Positions 45,161 through 57,837 are shown, numbered from the stretch's first letter. The stretch is DNA of 64,000 bases from Polymyxa betae (GCA_003693705.1 RBZT01000633.1:207280-271279); one strand, 5' to 3'. Numbers and translations: made by a program. Notes: a model not told the origin generated them from the letters alone.

Positions 45161-47852
45161 TTAAACGGTCATTTCAACGTCAAGCCTGGAGTCGGAAGCG
45201 GGAGCAGCAGCGTCGGTGAAGAATTGCTGATTGGAATTGGAGTCAACAACATCGTTGATTCCAGGCCCTAAATCTTCGTTTCCAGGCGCTGCATCTTCGT
45301 TTGTAGGAGCTACATCTTCGTTTCCAGGCGCTGCATCGTTGTTTTCAGGCAGTTCAGAATTCGGGATGTCTGAAGAAGATTCCGATTTCTGTAAAGGAAG
45401 GGGTTCAAGTTGCGGTTCTGGATTTGATGACTGAGGTGTTCTAGGAGGCGGAAGAGGAATTGAATTCGAAACTGAAGCAGCGGCTGCTGCTTTTGCAGCT
45501 CGAACGACAGCCATATGAGATGGCGCTGCCAGATTTTTAGCATTCAGCGCATTTTCGTAGCTGATTTTCTCAAATTCGATCGTCCAACGAAGTTTCTTCG
45601 CCGTAATCAAGTCTTGACGTCCCGCATCGATCTGCTTCAGTCTCAAGAAGCATGCAGCTGCAACAAATGAATTTCCAAAGCAAATTACGGGCGCAAATCA
45701 GAACCTCGTCTTTCATAGGGACTGGGATCAGCTGGGTTAAGCTGAATACAATCTGTATAGTCACGAACAGCAGCTTCAACATCGCCCAGTTGTAGATAGG
45801 TTTGTGCTCGCCCAATATACAGCTCCGGGTTCTGTCGATCATGTTGTAGAGAATTTGTCCAACATTTAAGAGCCTCGTTCCATTTGTGCTGTTGACAGAG
45901 AGTCTTAGCTCGCTCACAGTACCTGGGAGAAGGATTAGAGCATAAATGGAGCAGAAGGAGTGAGTAATACCCTGCAGGGTTTTCTGGTGCCAAACGGACT
46001 ACTTCTTGATAATATTTATCAGCATTTTCGTAATCGTTGTTGTAGAAATATTGTTTCCCTAAGTTGTAATATGCTTTTACCATTTCCGGATTCATATCTG
46101 CAACCTGGAAACAGTTTTAATTACAGTGAGGTCATGAATATCATTGTAAGCAAGACCTTAAGCCAATCTTCAATGCTTTTATCAAATCGCTTTAGCTGTG
46201 AATATGCAGTCCCTCTGGACATAAACGCGAACGAGTTGGCTGGCTGAACAAAGCATTCTGTTAATAGCTGAAACCCATTCAGAAATCTAAACCGCACCTG
46301 TTGCTCAATGACAAATGTGAAATCTTCAATAGCCTTATCGTATTCTCCCATCTGTGCCCACCAAACACCACGATTTTGATAAGCAGAGATGCATTGTTCA
46401 CCACTAGATAAGCGAATAAATGCAGTAGCATCATTGACCGCCAGATCTAATCGTTTCAGATGGGCGTATAGAACAGACCGATGCCCATAAGCTAATGGTA
46501 CGCTCTGTATATTCATATCAGTAAATAGCCACAGCTTAACAATATGGAATATTACAGGTGCAATTGATACAGCCATACTGTAATCTGCTAATGCTGAGTC
46601 GAACTCACCGATCTGAACGTATGATCGGCCACGAAGTGTCAGACACTCATAATCAGCTCGAACTGCCAAGGCCCGATTGAAAGCTCGAATAGCCTGTAAA
46701 TCAGTAAATGAAAACCTAAGTCCAGGGTCCATATTAAGGATATAACCTGTGGAATTCGCTGTGTATCAGCAAAGATCAAACCAGCACGCCTATTAGCAAT
46801 GACATGTTTCGGATCTATCTCGAGCGCCTTCTGGCAGTCGTTCAGGGCCAGATCATACTGACGCCGATCCACGTACATAGCTGAACGACCAATATAGACA
46901 GAGATTTCCTGATCATGTGGCACTTAATCAAGCATCAATCAACAGATAGATCGGCTTACATTTGGGTCAAGATTCTGAACTGTCTCGTAGTCTTGAAGAG
47001 CCAAATCAGCCCGATTAATGGTAGCATAAGATTTGGCTCTGAGCACAAGAGCACCAATCTGTAACTTACCAACTGGGGTCAACTGCAATGAAGAGGCGAA
47101 ATCTCTGCCATCGATCTCAGCCAAAGATAACCCATTAGATAGCTGCTTAGATACCCGATGGCAGCCAAATGATCGCCTGAAAGCTGTAAAGCTCGAGCTC
47201 GAAACACGAGCACTTTGGCGAGTTCAGCATCGGGCTCGATATGTTCCTCATCGATCACCATAGCATCAGGCGTCTTCTCAGCAGCATCAGCTTCCTTCAC
47301 TGGTGATTTAATCATCTCGGCTTTCATAGGAGATCGCGACCTCGATCTTGATTTCGATCGTGTTCTTCGGGTCTTCTCTTCTGGTTCTGTCTCTTCGGCG
47401 GCTTCAGTATCCTCGTTGGAAGGCTCAGCTTCATCTTTCTGATCTTCGTTTGGAGCTGATAGGTCTAAGTCATGGTCTATTGGATCTATTTCTCTTTCTG
47501 GGACAGGTGGAGGTGGCGGTATCCTGGCATCTTTCAATGCTTCGTTTAGCCAATAGATAGCTGCTGGCAACGCTTGAGCTTTCAGACAAAATGCTCCGCG
47601 TTTGAAGGCATCTTTCGGATCAGTAGCTGTTCCGACGCCTTTGAGCCATTCCTGACTTTCGTTTTCCGAGATAGGTTCAGGCACAGGAGCATCGGCAACC
47701 GGTTCAGCAGTTTCATGGGAATTTAAACCCTCCTCAGGCCGAGACATTTCAGGTACAACAGCACCGGCATCAACAGCTGCAACTCCATCACTCTGTTCAT
47801 CCACTATGCCATCGCCTAATGGCGGCGGCGACGGCTGTGGCTCTGTCTCCAT
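45161..47852 (-). CDS. Tetratricopeptide-repeat protein with acidic and SR-like linkers
   Basis: About nine exons. An acidic, Pro-rich N terminus (METEPQPSPPPLGDG) includes an SR-like patch (RRTRSKSRSRSRSPMK, about residues 160-178). From the second exon many 34-residue TPR units follow, for example LVLRAKSYATINRADLALQDY, ISVYIGRSAMYVDRRQYDLA, ECLTLRGRSYVQIGEFDSAL, YQNRGVWWAQMGEYDKAIED, AYYNLGKQYFYNNDYENADK and ELYIGRAQTYLQLGDVEAAV. The tail is Ala/Pro-rich with a short repeat (AAPGNEDVAPTNEDAAPGNED). TPR arrays bind protein partners; nothing more specific is recognised. Upstream Met at 47852 is the only reasonable start. Confidence 0.8.
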
Positions 47853-48253
47853 AGAAAGAAAATTAAAAATTCGAAGATGTTATATTCAAAAGGCGCAACG
47901 TCAAAATTGCGTAGTTTTTGTTAAGAGCTCGTTGAGAGTTGGATTGCTGTAATCGGATTTGATTTAGAACGATAAAGGGCCTCTACGCTAGGCGAGAGGG
48001 ACTGTGTTATCAATTATAGAGATCATCAAAGTACCTATGATATTACTCTATGGTATTTTAATTCTATCAAAAAGCAAGCCCATCAATACAAAGAATCAGT
48101 TGCAAATAGCTACCAGATCTACTCGTAAATAACGGCATTCAATATACCTCGCTTACATAAAACACATTCAACTGGATAGTCAAAATCAATTTGGCCTTTT
48201 TTCGAAGACAGCAGCCGACAGTACAAATAACCTAATTTTTATGAGATTTGAGT
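47853..48253. other. Intergenic, nothing recognised
   Basis: Upstream of the TPR gene and downstream of SUMO, both of which read leftward. AT-rich, no open frame worth calling. Confidence 0.4.
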
Positions 48254-48697
48254 TTAGAAACAACCGCCGATCTGGTTTGTCATGGCGTCAATTTCGTCTT
48301 CGTCTACCATATCAAGCTGTCACAGATTTTAAAGGCCAGTTGCATACAAGACAATCACATACTTCAGCGGGCGTTTGGTTCTCCTGAAGTCTGTTTCCAT
48401 CGAAAAGGAAGATTATGCTATCGGAGATTCATCAACAAGTAAAAAAATGTATAAAGAGCAGCCATACTTATCCTTGCCGGATCGCTTCTTGAACGCATCC
48501 ATTAGCTTCTTCAACGGCGTCGTCTTCTTCACCTTGAAGAAGACCGCGTTACCATCTTGACTTTTGACCTAAAATCATCACTTAATGAAAACCAAACAAT
48601 AATCTAATAAAATTTCAACTTTCAAGTTCAGGTGCTCGCCATCTCCAGCGGCGTCATCCTTAACTGGGGCCGGTTTCTTGTCTTCGTTGTCGCTCAT
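48254..48697 (-). CDS. Small ubiquitin-like modifier (SUMO)
   Basis: Four exons, 48620-48697, 48468-48568, 48363-48417 and 48254-48316, with introns of 51, 50 and 46 bp; the frame holds through every join. It begins [15 protein letters not shown], then [75 protein letters not shown] and CF before the stop. The Gly-Gly is the processed C terminus, so a SUMO protease must remove only Cys-Phe. SUMO is attached to lysines of nuclear and other proteins. No single frame is long, so the gene is easy to miss without splicing. Confidence 0.96.
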
Positions 48698-49318
48698 CTA
48701 CACCAAAATGTTCAGAACTGCATTCCATGCGGCGGCAATCAGCTGGCAATTACGGCTGTACAATTTGTGTGGTGGGCGCCGGGACTGTTGTTAAACAAGC
48801 AGGAAGACAAGTTGTCTGGTCAATTAGATGGGATTGGCAGCAAGAAATGCGTAATGATGGAGGACTCACTCAATCCCCTCGTCGTGATACCAAAGATTGG
48901 ATTAAATTACTAATCGATATCACTCACATACATCAAATAAACGCTCGATTCGATCACTTAAACATTCCACATTCCGACACAAGTTCTGCTGGTATTGTTT
49001 TATAACAGGAACAATGGTGCAATAATCTTGACGCATTGCATTGCTGCCAGGTCTAACTGGCAGATCTTTCGGATTTCTAATCTAATTTCTTAGTTTCATC
49101 ACAGGTATTTCTGATCGCAGTCGTTATTCGACCCTTCAACTGAATCCCTAAGTATACGGAATGATAGAAAAAATATGGACTACTGACCCGACCCGACAGT
49201 GCTAGAAACCCTAGCATCGGTACGAAAGGTGACTCAAGGTCAGAAACGTAAATCTGTCTATGGGCAGGGTGAGACCTGTTATTGAGAAGAGACATTACAG
49301 ACAAGTACTCATCTGTCC
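48698..49318. other. Between SUMO and the lipase; one doubtful open frame
   Basis: A 92-codon plus-strand frame at 48727-49005 (containing YGCTICVVGAGTVVKQAGRQ and LLIDITHIHQINARFDHLNI) starts only 30 bp from the SUMO start codon, head to head. It reads like protein but has no known domain, so it is recorded as doubtful. The rest should hold the promoter of the lipase gene. Confidence 0.3.
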
Positions 49319-51859
49319 ATGTCTCTTCATGATTCTGTATTCTTTGTAATCATCCCCTTGGTTCTCATACCAGTCTCACTCTTATTCTTTCGTCGAATCC
49401 AGGTATAGAAACATCGTGCTGACGAACGTTCATGATGGACGGATGGTGATCATTTGGGATTTAGGCTTTGAGACCTGCATTGATCTCAATATCATGGCTG
49501 CTTTGGATTCTCGTTTCAATCCTGAACATTTCGTTGCAATGGCTTCTCGTTATGTGGACCTCTATGCGAATTTTCCTGACTATGTTGTTCTTCGCTTGTC
49601 TAAAAGTGCTCGTCTCGCTGCTATCTGTTTTCGTTCTAGGCCTAGAGTTAGCTCACAACAATCATAAAGATCCATCAAAGTGGTCGGGCTTGTCAATTCC
49701 AAAACTGAATTTTATTTACATTCAATTTAGCAGCGAACAAGTACAAGCACAGCGTCTATTGCGGCTAAGAAGTCGCCTGCTAGAAGTGTCTGATTTTTCT
49801 GGTTTGCACAGAGGCGCTTTGAGATTTCTAACTTTGGCTCAATGCATTTTTTAGAATGGTGTAAACTTGCTTTGGAAATCGACGAACTATCAGGAATAGA
49901 TGGCTGGGCTTCGGTAAGAGATTCTGTTTTTGACATTCTGATTTTGATCGGACTAGAATCCAGAAAGCAAGTATTACGACCACGAATTGCTGCTGGCCAA
50001 TCTTGAAAATATCAAAAAAGCTCAGCGCAGCGAAAATATTCGAGATTTGATTTTTGTCCTACCTGGGTCGCTACAAAGGTCGCAAATTACGTTGATCATA
50101 TCGCTATCTAATCATCAAATCAGATCGTTCTGTGGTATTTCACATGACCGCCTATTTTCTCGGCGTCTGCTTGGAACCAAGCTCATCATCGAAGATTTTA
50201 TACTCGAGCTAGAGAAATCGATCGATATTGTCAAGAACAGCCGACAACTGTCATTTCAGGAAAAAATCTCTTTCTTTGACAGTGCAAGGTGTTAAACGTA
50301 AATTGCAACTTTCACATATTCTAACTGTCTACAACAGTTTAAGTATCGGACATACAGCTCTGTGTTTATCTGGCGGAGGATCCTTATCTATGTACCATAT
50401 GGGAGTGGTAAAAACTTTGTTGCAGCAGAACTTACTGCCCAAGTAAGTTCAATGACGAATCTTTCCGTCAATATTAAATGCTTTCTGCAGATACATCAGC
50501 GGAACTTCTGGAGGAAGTATTGTTTGTGCTGTAGTGGGTATGCATACAGATGAAGAGCTGCTTAACGACATCATACAACAAGATATCTCTAACCGTTATG
50601 GAGTGCAATGGTTCGAACCTATGGCCACTCAAATTCTCCATTTCGCCACACGTGGTGTTTTGATGGATAATTTATTCTTCGCTAAAACCTGCAAAGCCTG
50701 TAAGATGACCTATGTGATCTTCCTGCCTTTTCCAATTTATGTAGACTTTGGGGATATCACGTTCGAAGAAGCTTACAATCGGACTGGCCGGGTCATCACG
50801 ATAACCTTGACGAAATCTTCACGAAATGCTCAAAGTGTTGATGCCGATGTAGTTTTACTTAATCATGTCACTTCACCCCATGTGTTGCTTCGAAGGTTAT
50901 GGGTCTTTGCTTTAAATTATTGATTCTGCTGATGTGATCCGACAGTGCGGTCGAGGCTTCATGTGCATTACCAGGTTTGATGAATCCAGTAGAGCTTCTA
51001 GCCAAAGATAGCCAAGGGGTGATCAAAAAGTGCTAAATTCATTTTCACAGCATGCTTTTACGTGTATTTATGAGATCTTACTGTAGGTATTATCCCGATG
51101 GTGCTCGGTTTGTTGACGGGAGTTTGACAGCGGACGTTCCTATGAAGCGTTTATCTCAGCTATTTAACACAAGCCATTTCATCGTATCCCAAGTAAAGCA
51201 TCTTCCGATATTTGTTCTTTTTTACCCAATCTAGCTTCTTTTAGGTGAATCCTGTGAGGTCGTCCATTTTATGCTAAGGCAATATTACTGAGCCATGTTC
51301 TCAGCACATTGTCCCTTTTGCTTCCCGTATTAAAGGCGATTGTTGCCTGAGAAGAGATGGCGTTCTGTCGAAATTACTACGCCTAGCTATAAATGACCTA
51401 CAAAGCTCAGCACGGAAATTAGCCAAGCTTCGGTTAATTCCCAACCTGTTTGGACACGATATATCAGCTGTCCTTACCCAAAAGTTAATAATCCTTTAGA
51501 TCAAATATAGTCTTTGACCCTGCTCAGATATAGGGGTGACATCACGATTTATCCAAGACTTGGACTAGTTGATACGCTCAATGTGGTAATCCTGAATGAT
51601 TATTTAAAAGAAAAATCTGTTAATTTCCACTCAGCTGTCTCATCCGTCGGAATCGGATATGGCCAGATATATCAGGGAAGGGGAAAGGGCGATCTGGGAG
51701 CACATTCCCAGAATAAGACAGGTGCGTGCAAAAATTGCAGTTTCGGTTTGTTTACCCATCGCAGGTACTGAAAATCGAGTTTCGAATAAGATCGGTTCTG
51801 GAAGAGCTTCGCGTATCTTCAACTGCGATGTCGAAGCCAAAAACGCATTTATCTGCTGA
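49319..51859 (+). CDS. Patatin-type triacylglycerol lipase (SDP1/TGL3-5 family)
   Basis: Many exons. The start MSLHDSVFFVIIPLVLIPVS at 49319 gives a hydrophobic segment as in plant SDP1. Then KLALEIDELSGIDGWAS, YYDHELLLANLENIKKAQRS, LGTKLIIEDFILELEKSIDI and the patatin core: ALCLSGGGSLSMYHMGVVKTL (oxyanion hole), YISGTSGGSIVCAVVG (Ser nucleophile in GTSGG) and FVDGSLTADVPMKRL (catalytic Asp in DGS). The C-terminal part has HIVPFASRIKGDC, RGDITIYPRLGLVDTLNV and SDMARYIREGERAIWEHIPR. These enzymes start breakdown of storage oil on lipid droplets. The N-terminal region 49400-49850 is the least certain. Confidence 0.88.
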
Positions 51860-51991
51860 AGGATTATGCAGAAATTGCTCTTCTCATCAATTGCATTTAG
51901 ACGCCCATCCAGCATGAAGCAAACCAAGAGGTCCTGATAAAAAGATAGATATATATTTATTAATACATCTGAAAGATATATATTGGAACAA

Positions 51992-53093
51992 TTAGGACGC
52001 AGGAGCAGAGAGGATGCCCTTTGGTAGAGCGCTTCGTAGCAAAGGATGTCGAAGAAGGTCACTAGCAGTAGGCCGAGTATCGGGATCGTAAGACAATAGC
52101 CATGCAATCAGATCTTTCATTTCCTGGCTACAGGAAATTGATTGCGGGAAGAAAGCCCCAAAGCCTGATCGCAGGGCAAAAGTAAACAAGCAAGAATCAA
52201 TTTCACGATAAGTTTTGAGACCTGGCTTGGTGGTAGGTTGGAATCCAGACCGCACACGACTATGTAGAGCGCTGTGGATTTCGCAATATGGCTTTCCCAT
52301 TGGGTTCATTGGGCTGAATCCAAAGACCATAATAAACAGAATGATGCCAATCGCCCTGTAACTTTGTTATTGTTGGTCCACACGAAACCTGCAGTCCTCC
52401 AACCAGATATCTGATTTGAAACCCAGTTGTGATCGCTCAAGGACTTCCGGCGCCATGAACTCAGGTGAGCCTTGCGTCACCTGAACATAGCTAGACCCTG
52501 ATGTGACACGCGATGCACCAAAATCGATCAATTTGACGATCAGGTTGGGACCAGACACCATTATGTTGGATGGCTTTAGATCGCTGTGCACGATGCTTTT
52601 CGAATGCATAAAGCATACAGCATTAACCTAAATGACCAGTAGGTTTCAAATACTGCGGTAACGTCGAGAATCGGTATCTACAAACCAGTTGTTTACACAC
52701 AGTGATGGCATCAGCCTGCGATAATCGACCACCACAATACTCAATTAAATCGATTAGATCCCCTCCAGTGCAATGCTCCATCACAAAATATATACACTTC
52801 TTGTCCTCAAAGACATCAATGAGTCGAACTAGGCTTGGATGTGCCATCTGCCTGAAAACCAGCTCCTCCTGATCGGCTGCAGCTCTGGTCTTCTTCATGA
52901 CAGCTTTAACTGCCACACGATCACCAGTTTCACGATGCCGACCAAGCCGCACTACGTTCATCGATGCATCATTATCGATGCGTTCCGTGATCTCGTATTC
53001 GTCATCAATATGTCGAAATCTCCTATCCTTAGACCCAGCAAGCGGACGAAACGCCTTTAATAGCAATGTGAAGCGCATGCAGCCGAATCGCAA
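51992..53093 (-). CDS. Small CAMK-like serine/threonine protein kinase
   Basis: Three exons. Kinase subdomains: VAVKAVMKK (ATP-binding Lys), EELVFRQMAHPSLVRLIDVF, CIYFVMEHCTGGDLIDLIEY, VHSDLKPSNIMV (catalytic loop), LIDFGASRVTSG (DFG), SPEFMAPEVLE (APE), and DIWAIGIILFIMVFGFSP across the last intron, ending LLSYDPDTRPTASDLLRHP. There is almost nothing outside the kinase domain. The glycine loop lacks its glycines (ITERIDNDASMNVV), and the catalytic loop reads HSD instead of HRD, so activation-loop phosphorylation may not be needed. The catalytic Asp, Lys and DFG are kept, so it could be active. Confidence 0.87.
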
Positions 53094-54151
53094 GAGATCC
53101 GAGATGGAATCACAAGTGGATAGTCGCCTGTGTTAACGATTACAGAGTCAGAGCCGACGGAAACAAGGGCAAGATCGGCCGATTGACTCACGACCTAGTC
53201 GAGTTTCGATTCGGAAGCAAGCATGGCTGAAATGGTCTCAGATCACGTGGGTCAGGAATGGATGGAGATCGAGATTGAAGATTTTGCGGCTGCGCTGCGC
53301 ACATTCGAGGGACGAGCCCAAGGTGGGGGGGGGGGGCCGCACTCTGGGATCTGGCTCACCCAAAAACCCTACTCGAAGTCCTGAACAATTCAGAAGCGGC
53401 CACCTCTCAATGAGCAGGTAGTCCGCGTCTCTCACGGAAAACTTCGCCACTGTCCAGTATATGCCCGGCCTCCTCTATAAATCGCTCGTATTTGTCATAA
53501 TAATATCCAGATTCGAGATGTCGATGGTCATGTTATATCTTGTCGCTGACCTGCTGTAGCAGTGTTGTCGTGGTTTGCCTCGATTAATCCAGATCATTCC
53601 GGATAGTTTATTTTGCTTCGTCGATGGCTGTAGTGCTGCTAACGCTTTCCACCTCTATTGCTTCCAACTGCAACAATACAATAGTCATTTAGGGAATTGC
53701 CAGGCAAAATCGTTCGTACCGCTGCATCATCATTCACATCTGCTATTGCACTGCTTCGTTTTGCCACCAGATTCGTTGTCGTCTACAAAATTGTTGACTT
53801 CCTGGCAATATTTTGTTATAAATTGTTACTTTAGGTAGAGATTGTCTGGCTTCAGTTGCTCCAGCGTCTTCTACTTGCTCGATAGCCGCGTCATTGACAT
53901 TCTCAATAATTGTCATGGAATTCTAATCACGTTTAGAGTAGAAAAATTTATATTTGTGTTAATGTGTACCAGATTAGAATCGAGATTGTTCGCCCTCATT
54001 ATGGTATGTACAACTTTCTCATTTGTGACCTTGGCTCCGGCCATCTTAGCATCTATAACATGGATCTCAGAACCCAGATGAAACCATCCCAGTTTAGGTA
54101 CCTTTATGTTTGCTAATAGTAGAAGTCGGCAATATACCTGCCCAGGCCTGT
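53094..54151. other. Unresolved stretch, possible small plus-strand gene
   Basis: From ATG at 53223 a plus-strand frame reads MAEMVSDHVGQEWMEIEIED then FAAALRTFEGRAQ and passes a run of 12 G (53325-53336). Later pieces (EQVVRVSHGKLRHCPVYARP near 53420, IRDVDGHVIS near 53515) also look protein-like, but I cannot join them surely. Frames at 53575-54081 are hydrophobic and unsupported. Confidence 0.3.
53325..53336. repeat. Homopolymer run of 12 G
   Basis: Twelve consecutive G in an otherwise AT-rich sequence. Runs of this kind are prone to length error in sequencing and could hide a frame change in any gene that crosses it. Confidence 0.9.
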
Positions 54152-55787
54152 TTATAGACCATTGTTAGCACTGCCTAAAAACAAACCGATACCAGAAACC
54201 TGTTTTGGAGTTTTGCCTTTAGTTGCATTCTTTGTATCGAAATCTGTTGTTGTCGCTGGTAATGCAGAGATTTTAAACCAGGCGAAAACGTTAAGAATTG
54301 AGTCCAGAATCGTTTTAAGAACTGGCCACCCTATAACAATAGATGATGAGGCATTCACTTTGAGATTAGTATTACCTCGAGATTCGGATACAACAGGTTG
54401 AATTGAGCCTTGAGAACTCTTTCTTTTGGATGACGACACCGAGATTCTCTTGAACATAGAAGACGGCGACTCTTTTGTGTTGGTAGCTTTGTTCGCTGAA
54501 TATCATACCAATAAGTAAAAAGCAAGCCAGCAGAAAACATAGTGAACCTCGTGATAGGAATTGTGCTGCATTTGTAACTGCTTTAACCTTTGATCTTAGA
54601 ATATGCTTGGCATTAAGCCATGGCTCCATTTTTGTGACGAAATCGTCGATCACATCTGGAACATTACAAACAGATGATGTGAATAACACGGCTCTTGATG
54701 TCGTGTAACTTGCTTGAGGTGCTAATTCACCCTCACCGATATCGCCTACACATCTTTATCATCGTTTCAAATTCCACTACATGTTGTGATCACCTTGAAA
54801 TTGCTTAGCAATATATGCCAGTCGCTGAACTCGTGAAGGTAATTTGGTATAGGTGTTAGCCATGGTTTCTAATCGTGTTAAAGATGATGCCAGATGAGGA
54901 TGAATCTTGATCTCTCCTGTGGCTATTTTCTTTCGTGTGAATATGACTCGTGAACGAAATGGAATATAGTGAGGATGTGCTACCTAATTTGTCTATCGAG
55001 TCACATGACATACATTCATGAATTCAGAACATACAATTCGAGGTTTTACTGTATAATGAAACGATTCAAATCGCGTTTTCGGCGGTTGTAATCGAGGTAT
55101 TAATGACGACATAAGATACTGCTCAGCTGATACAGAAGATGCAATCGACATCTGTGGAGAGTGACCAAACCCGAACAGGCCATAATGAAAGATAAGCCTA
55201 ATTGATAGACGACCAACGAATATCTCACGATGGTCGAACATCTGAAATATTCGTGGTCCTGGGCTTGACTAAGTTTTAATTAGCTAGAATGTATAATGAT
55301 CATGATACTTATTACACGAATGATGCTATGCAAATGTAGAGATATATAGCCGATTTGATCAGAAACAATGCTATTCGTGATTGATTGGCGATGTAATGTC
55401 AGCCTGAATCACATATTGATAGATGAACTTTGTAATATCGATTTACGAACGATATTCGATTAGTAGGGTTGGATGATGTGATTGCCACAATCACAGGCAT
55501 ATGCTTAACTTCGTTCCATTCAGCAGTTCCTTCAATACTAGGTCGAACTTGCATAGTCCTCTTGGCTACATTTCGTACACGAACCTCTACTGATAGAGCA
55601 TCAAATGGTGATATGCCTAATAGACATCTTAATAGCTATGACGTCTACTATATTGCGTTGTTCTACTCATCATATCCAGCTTGGTGATTCGGCTGATTTC
55701 GATGGATAAAATCCCCTGGATTTGAGGATAATGTTCATCTCGACGTTGAACTGATCTAGCTACGGGACTGCCTTGGTTATTCATCAT
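54152..55787 (-). CDS. C2-domain protein with C-terminal membrane segment
   Basis: Starts MMNNQGSPVARSVQRRDEHY at 55787. A C2 domain follows across a roughly 55-bp intron: GILSIEISRITKLD...SPFDALSVEVRVRNVAKRTM, SIEGTAEWNEVKHMPVIVAI (the C2 pattern with ..WNE..). A later exon adds IFVGRLSIRLIFHYGLFGFG and RFESFHYTVKPRIV, which may belong to a second C2. Further exons give LTRLETMANTYTKLPSRVQRL and a membrane span (GSLCFLLACFLLIGMIFS), then a Ser-rich tail and a weakly hydrophobic end. C2 domains bind membranes, often with Ca2+; the plan loosely recalls MCTP or ferlin proteins. Acidic Ca2+-binding residues are few. Confidence 0.55.
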
Positions 55788-56231
55788 CGTTGATTTCCAA
55801 TCGATTTGACATTATAAACGATCGATTCCTATACACTACAAGTACTTCAACGAATCACGAATTTTTGTTTAGGTGCCAATGGGGTTTTTTGATGCTTCCT
55901 ATTAGCTTTTTGTCTCCAGCTACTATGGCAGGCTACTCTGATTATAAACGCATCATTTGGCTTAACAGATCGGGAAATCCCAGGCGATGTATTTTATTGA
56001 GTTTGGTTTATAGAAATATATAGCATGACGCTGCTTGAAGTGAGGTCTCTGGCTGCTCGAGCTTACTGAAGGGCCTATTGGTTGCGATTACTCTTTAGGG
56101 AAGATTGTACTTAGAATGAGATGGGAGATGGTTAGAAGTCGATCTGGGTACCCGATCCGAATGTCTTGCCAGGCAATTTATCAACCTAATCCAGGAAGCA
56201 ATCACAAAACCAACAGTTTAGACAATAAGCG
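55788..56231. other. Intergenic between divergent genes
   Basis: Holds the upstream regions of the C2 gene (leftward) and the coiled-coil gene (rightward). No supported open frame. Confidence 0.4.
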
Positions 56232-56655
56232 ATGCCGGAAGGCAGGCCGGGACCTCATATCCCAGGCCGGTTGAGTCTTGCTCTTCAACCTTTGAAGAAT
56301 GGCAATCTAGGATTCGAGACACAAACAACAGAAGGCAGTGTTTATTCATCTGATAAAGCTGGTAAGACATCTATATGGTGATATGGACATATTTTTACCC
56401 AATGATATAGCCATTGACGAAGCCACGTTAGAGATGATCCATAAAATCACCAAATGTACAACCCAAGGCAAAATGACCAAAGAGTTTAGTATTGATGAGA
56501 GCAAGGCGACTCCGAAAGATCAACGGCAACAGCTTCATGAACTTGAGAATCAGCTACAGGAAATGGATCGATTGTTTCAATGGGCCACGAAGATGAAGAA
56601 TGCATCTGAACAAGTCTGGATTAAGTGGAAACAAACTCAAAGGGAAATACAGTAG
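56232..56655 (+). CDS. Small coiled-coil protein, unknown
   Basis: Two exons, 56232-56361 and 56411-56655, with a 49-bp intron that joins SSDKA-AIDEATLEM in frame; about 124 aa. The N terminus is Gly/Pro-rich (MPEGRPGPHIPGRLSLALQP). The C-terminal half is a charged amphipathic helix (QRQQLHELENQLQEMDRLFQ, NASEQVWIKWKQTQREIQ), very likely a coiled coil. This resembles small subunits of larger assemblies, but I recognise no family. Confidence 0.65.
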
Positions 56656-56827
56656 GATATGATATTGATTTCAAGTTGCTTCTTGAAATAGCTCGATACG
56701 TTTATTTGTTGGACTCAGTTTGCTGAAATGGTTAAAGTTATATTTTAGACAATTGCTGCTAATAGGTAGCACGTTTCCGTTGAGCATAAATATATACTAG
56801 ATTCAGAGTAGTTGACCTCATATATCT

Positions 56828-57837
56828 TCATTGATCTAGCTGGAAAATCAATCGATGAGCGAGCTCGACATCATTAAGCTCTCCAAACAATTCCTGGACC
56901 AGGGCCTTAATCTGAGACTTTTCTCGCCTAATTTCTGCTTTGAGACTGGCATATTCTTGATCACCACCAGCATCTGATTCATCAACAGAAGATACGTGAT
57001 GGTTGACGGCTGCCATCATATCCACTAGCGAACCCAAAACAGAAGACTGGTCGTCTTCCCATGATACTGATTCCAAATGATCCACGTATTGCAGAAGCAA
57101 CTGTGATTGTGACACGACATGCTCGCGACTGAATATTCCAGTACCAGAACAAGATCCTGATGAGCAGATTGAGCTGGATCTTGACCTAACAAACATTTCG
57201 CCATTTTTATCCTGCTCTGGTACTGTGAAATCATCATCTTCAGAAACTGGCTTCACAATCTCTTTCACAGCATTTTTCGATGCATTGCCATTTGATTCAC
57301 CAGCAGCGATATCGACAATGGGTTTGGGAGGTTCAAAGATGGACGCCTCTCCCGAACTCAGCGACCCAGCTGGGTCATTGATCATCCAAACGGCCTGGTC
57401 CATCGGGCTGCTAGTTTTCTCAGTCCATATCGTCGACCAAAACGCACGTTTCTTTCCTGTCTTCTTTGTCCAATGATCATTCGTGAGGCTGCCGTCTCGA
57501 TCAGATTGCCATGTATGTTGCGCGTGCCTGGTCATTGTTGAGTCATCGCCACGATCCAGTATTTCTGAACCGGAAAATGATCTGGCACGAAATTCAAACT
57601 CAACTATAGCTCAGATGTTTGTGATAGTAAATACCCTTCAAAGCGATGCGGATCGACGATAACCTCCGAATCAGGCATGGTGCTACCAAAGGTCTGACGA
57701 TCTTGATACTGCTTATCTGGACGCATCGTATTCGAGTAGTATTTAGTGGTCAAACCAGAATCAACCTGATATAGAAACGAAATTCTTTCTAGAAAAGTGT
57801 TCGCGAACCGTGATATTTCCTTCTTTGCTGAAACCAA
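56828..57837 (-). CDS. Unrecognised acidic, Ser-rich protein
   Basis: At least two exons, with the join RFE-VEFEFRARSF across an intron near 57600-57650. The probable start is MVSAKKEISRFANTFLERIS at 57837. The protein is polar, with IWTEKTSSPMDQAVWMINDP, SSSICSSGSCSGTGIFSREH and a helical acidic C terminus (YASLKAEIRREKSQIKALVQ, ELFGELNDVELAHRLIFQL). No domain recognised. The segment upstream on the same strand (57838-58100) has a hydrophobic stretch, and another exon may lie there. Confidence 0.55.
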
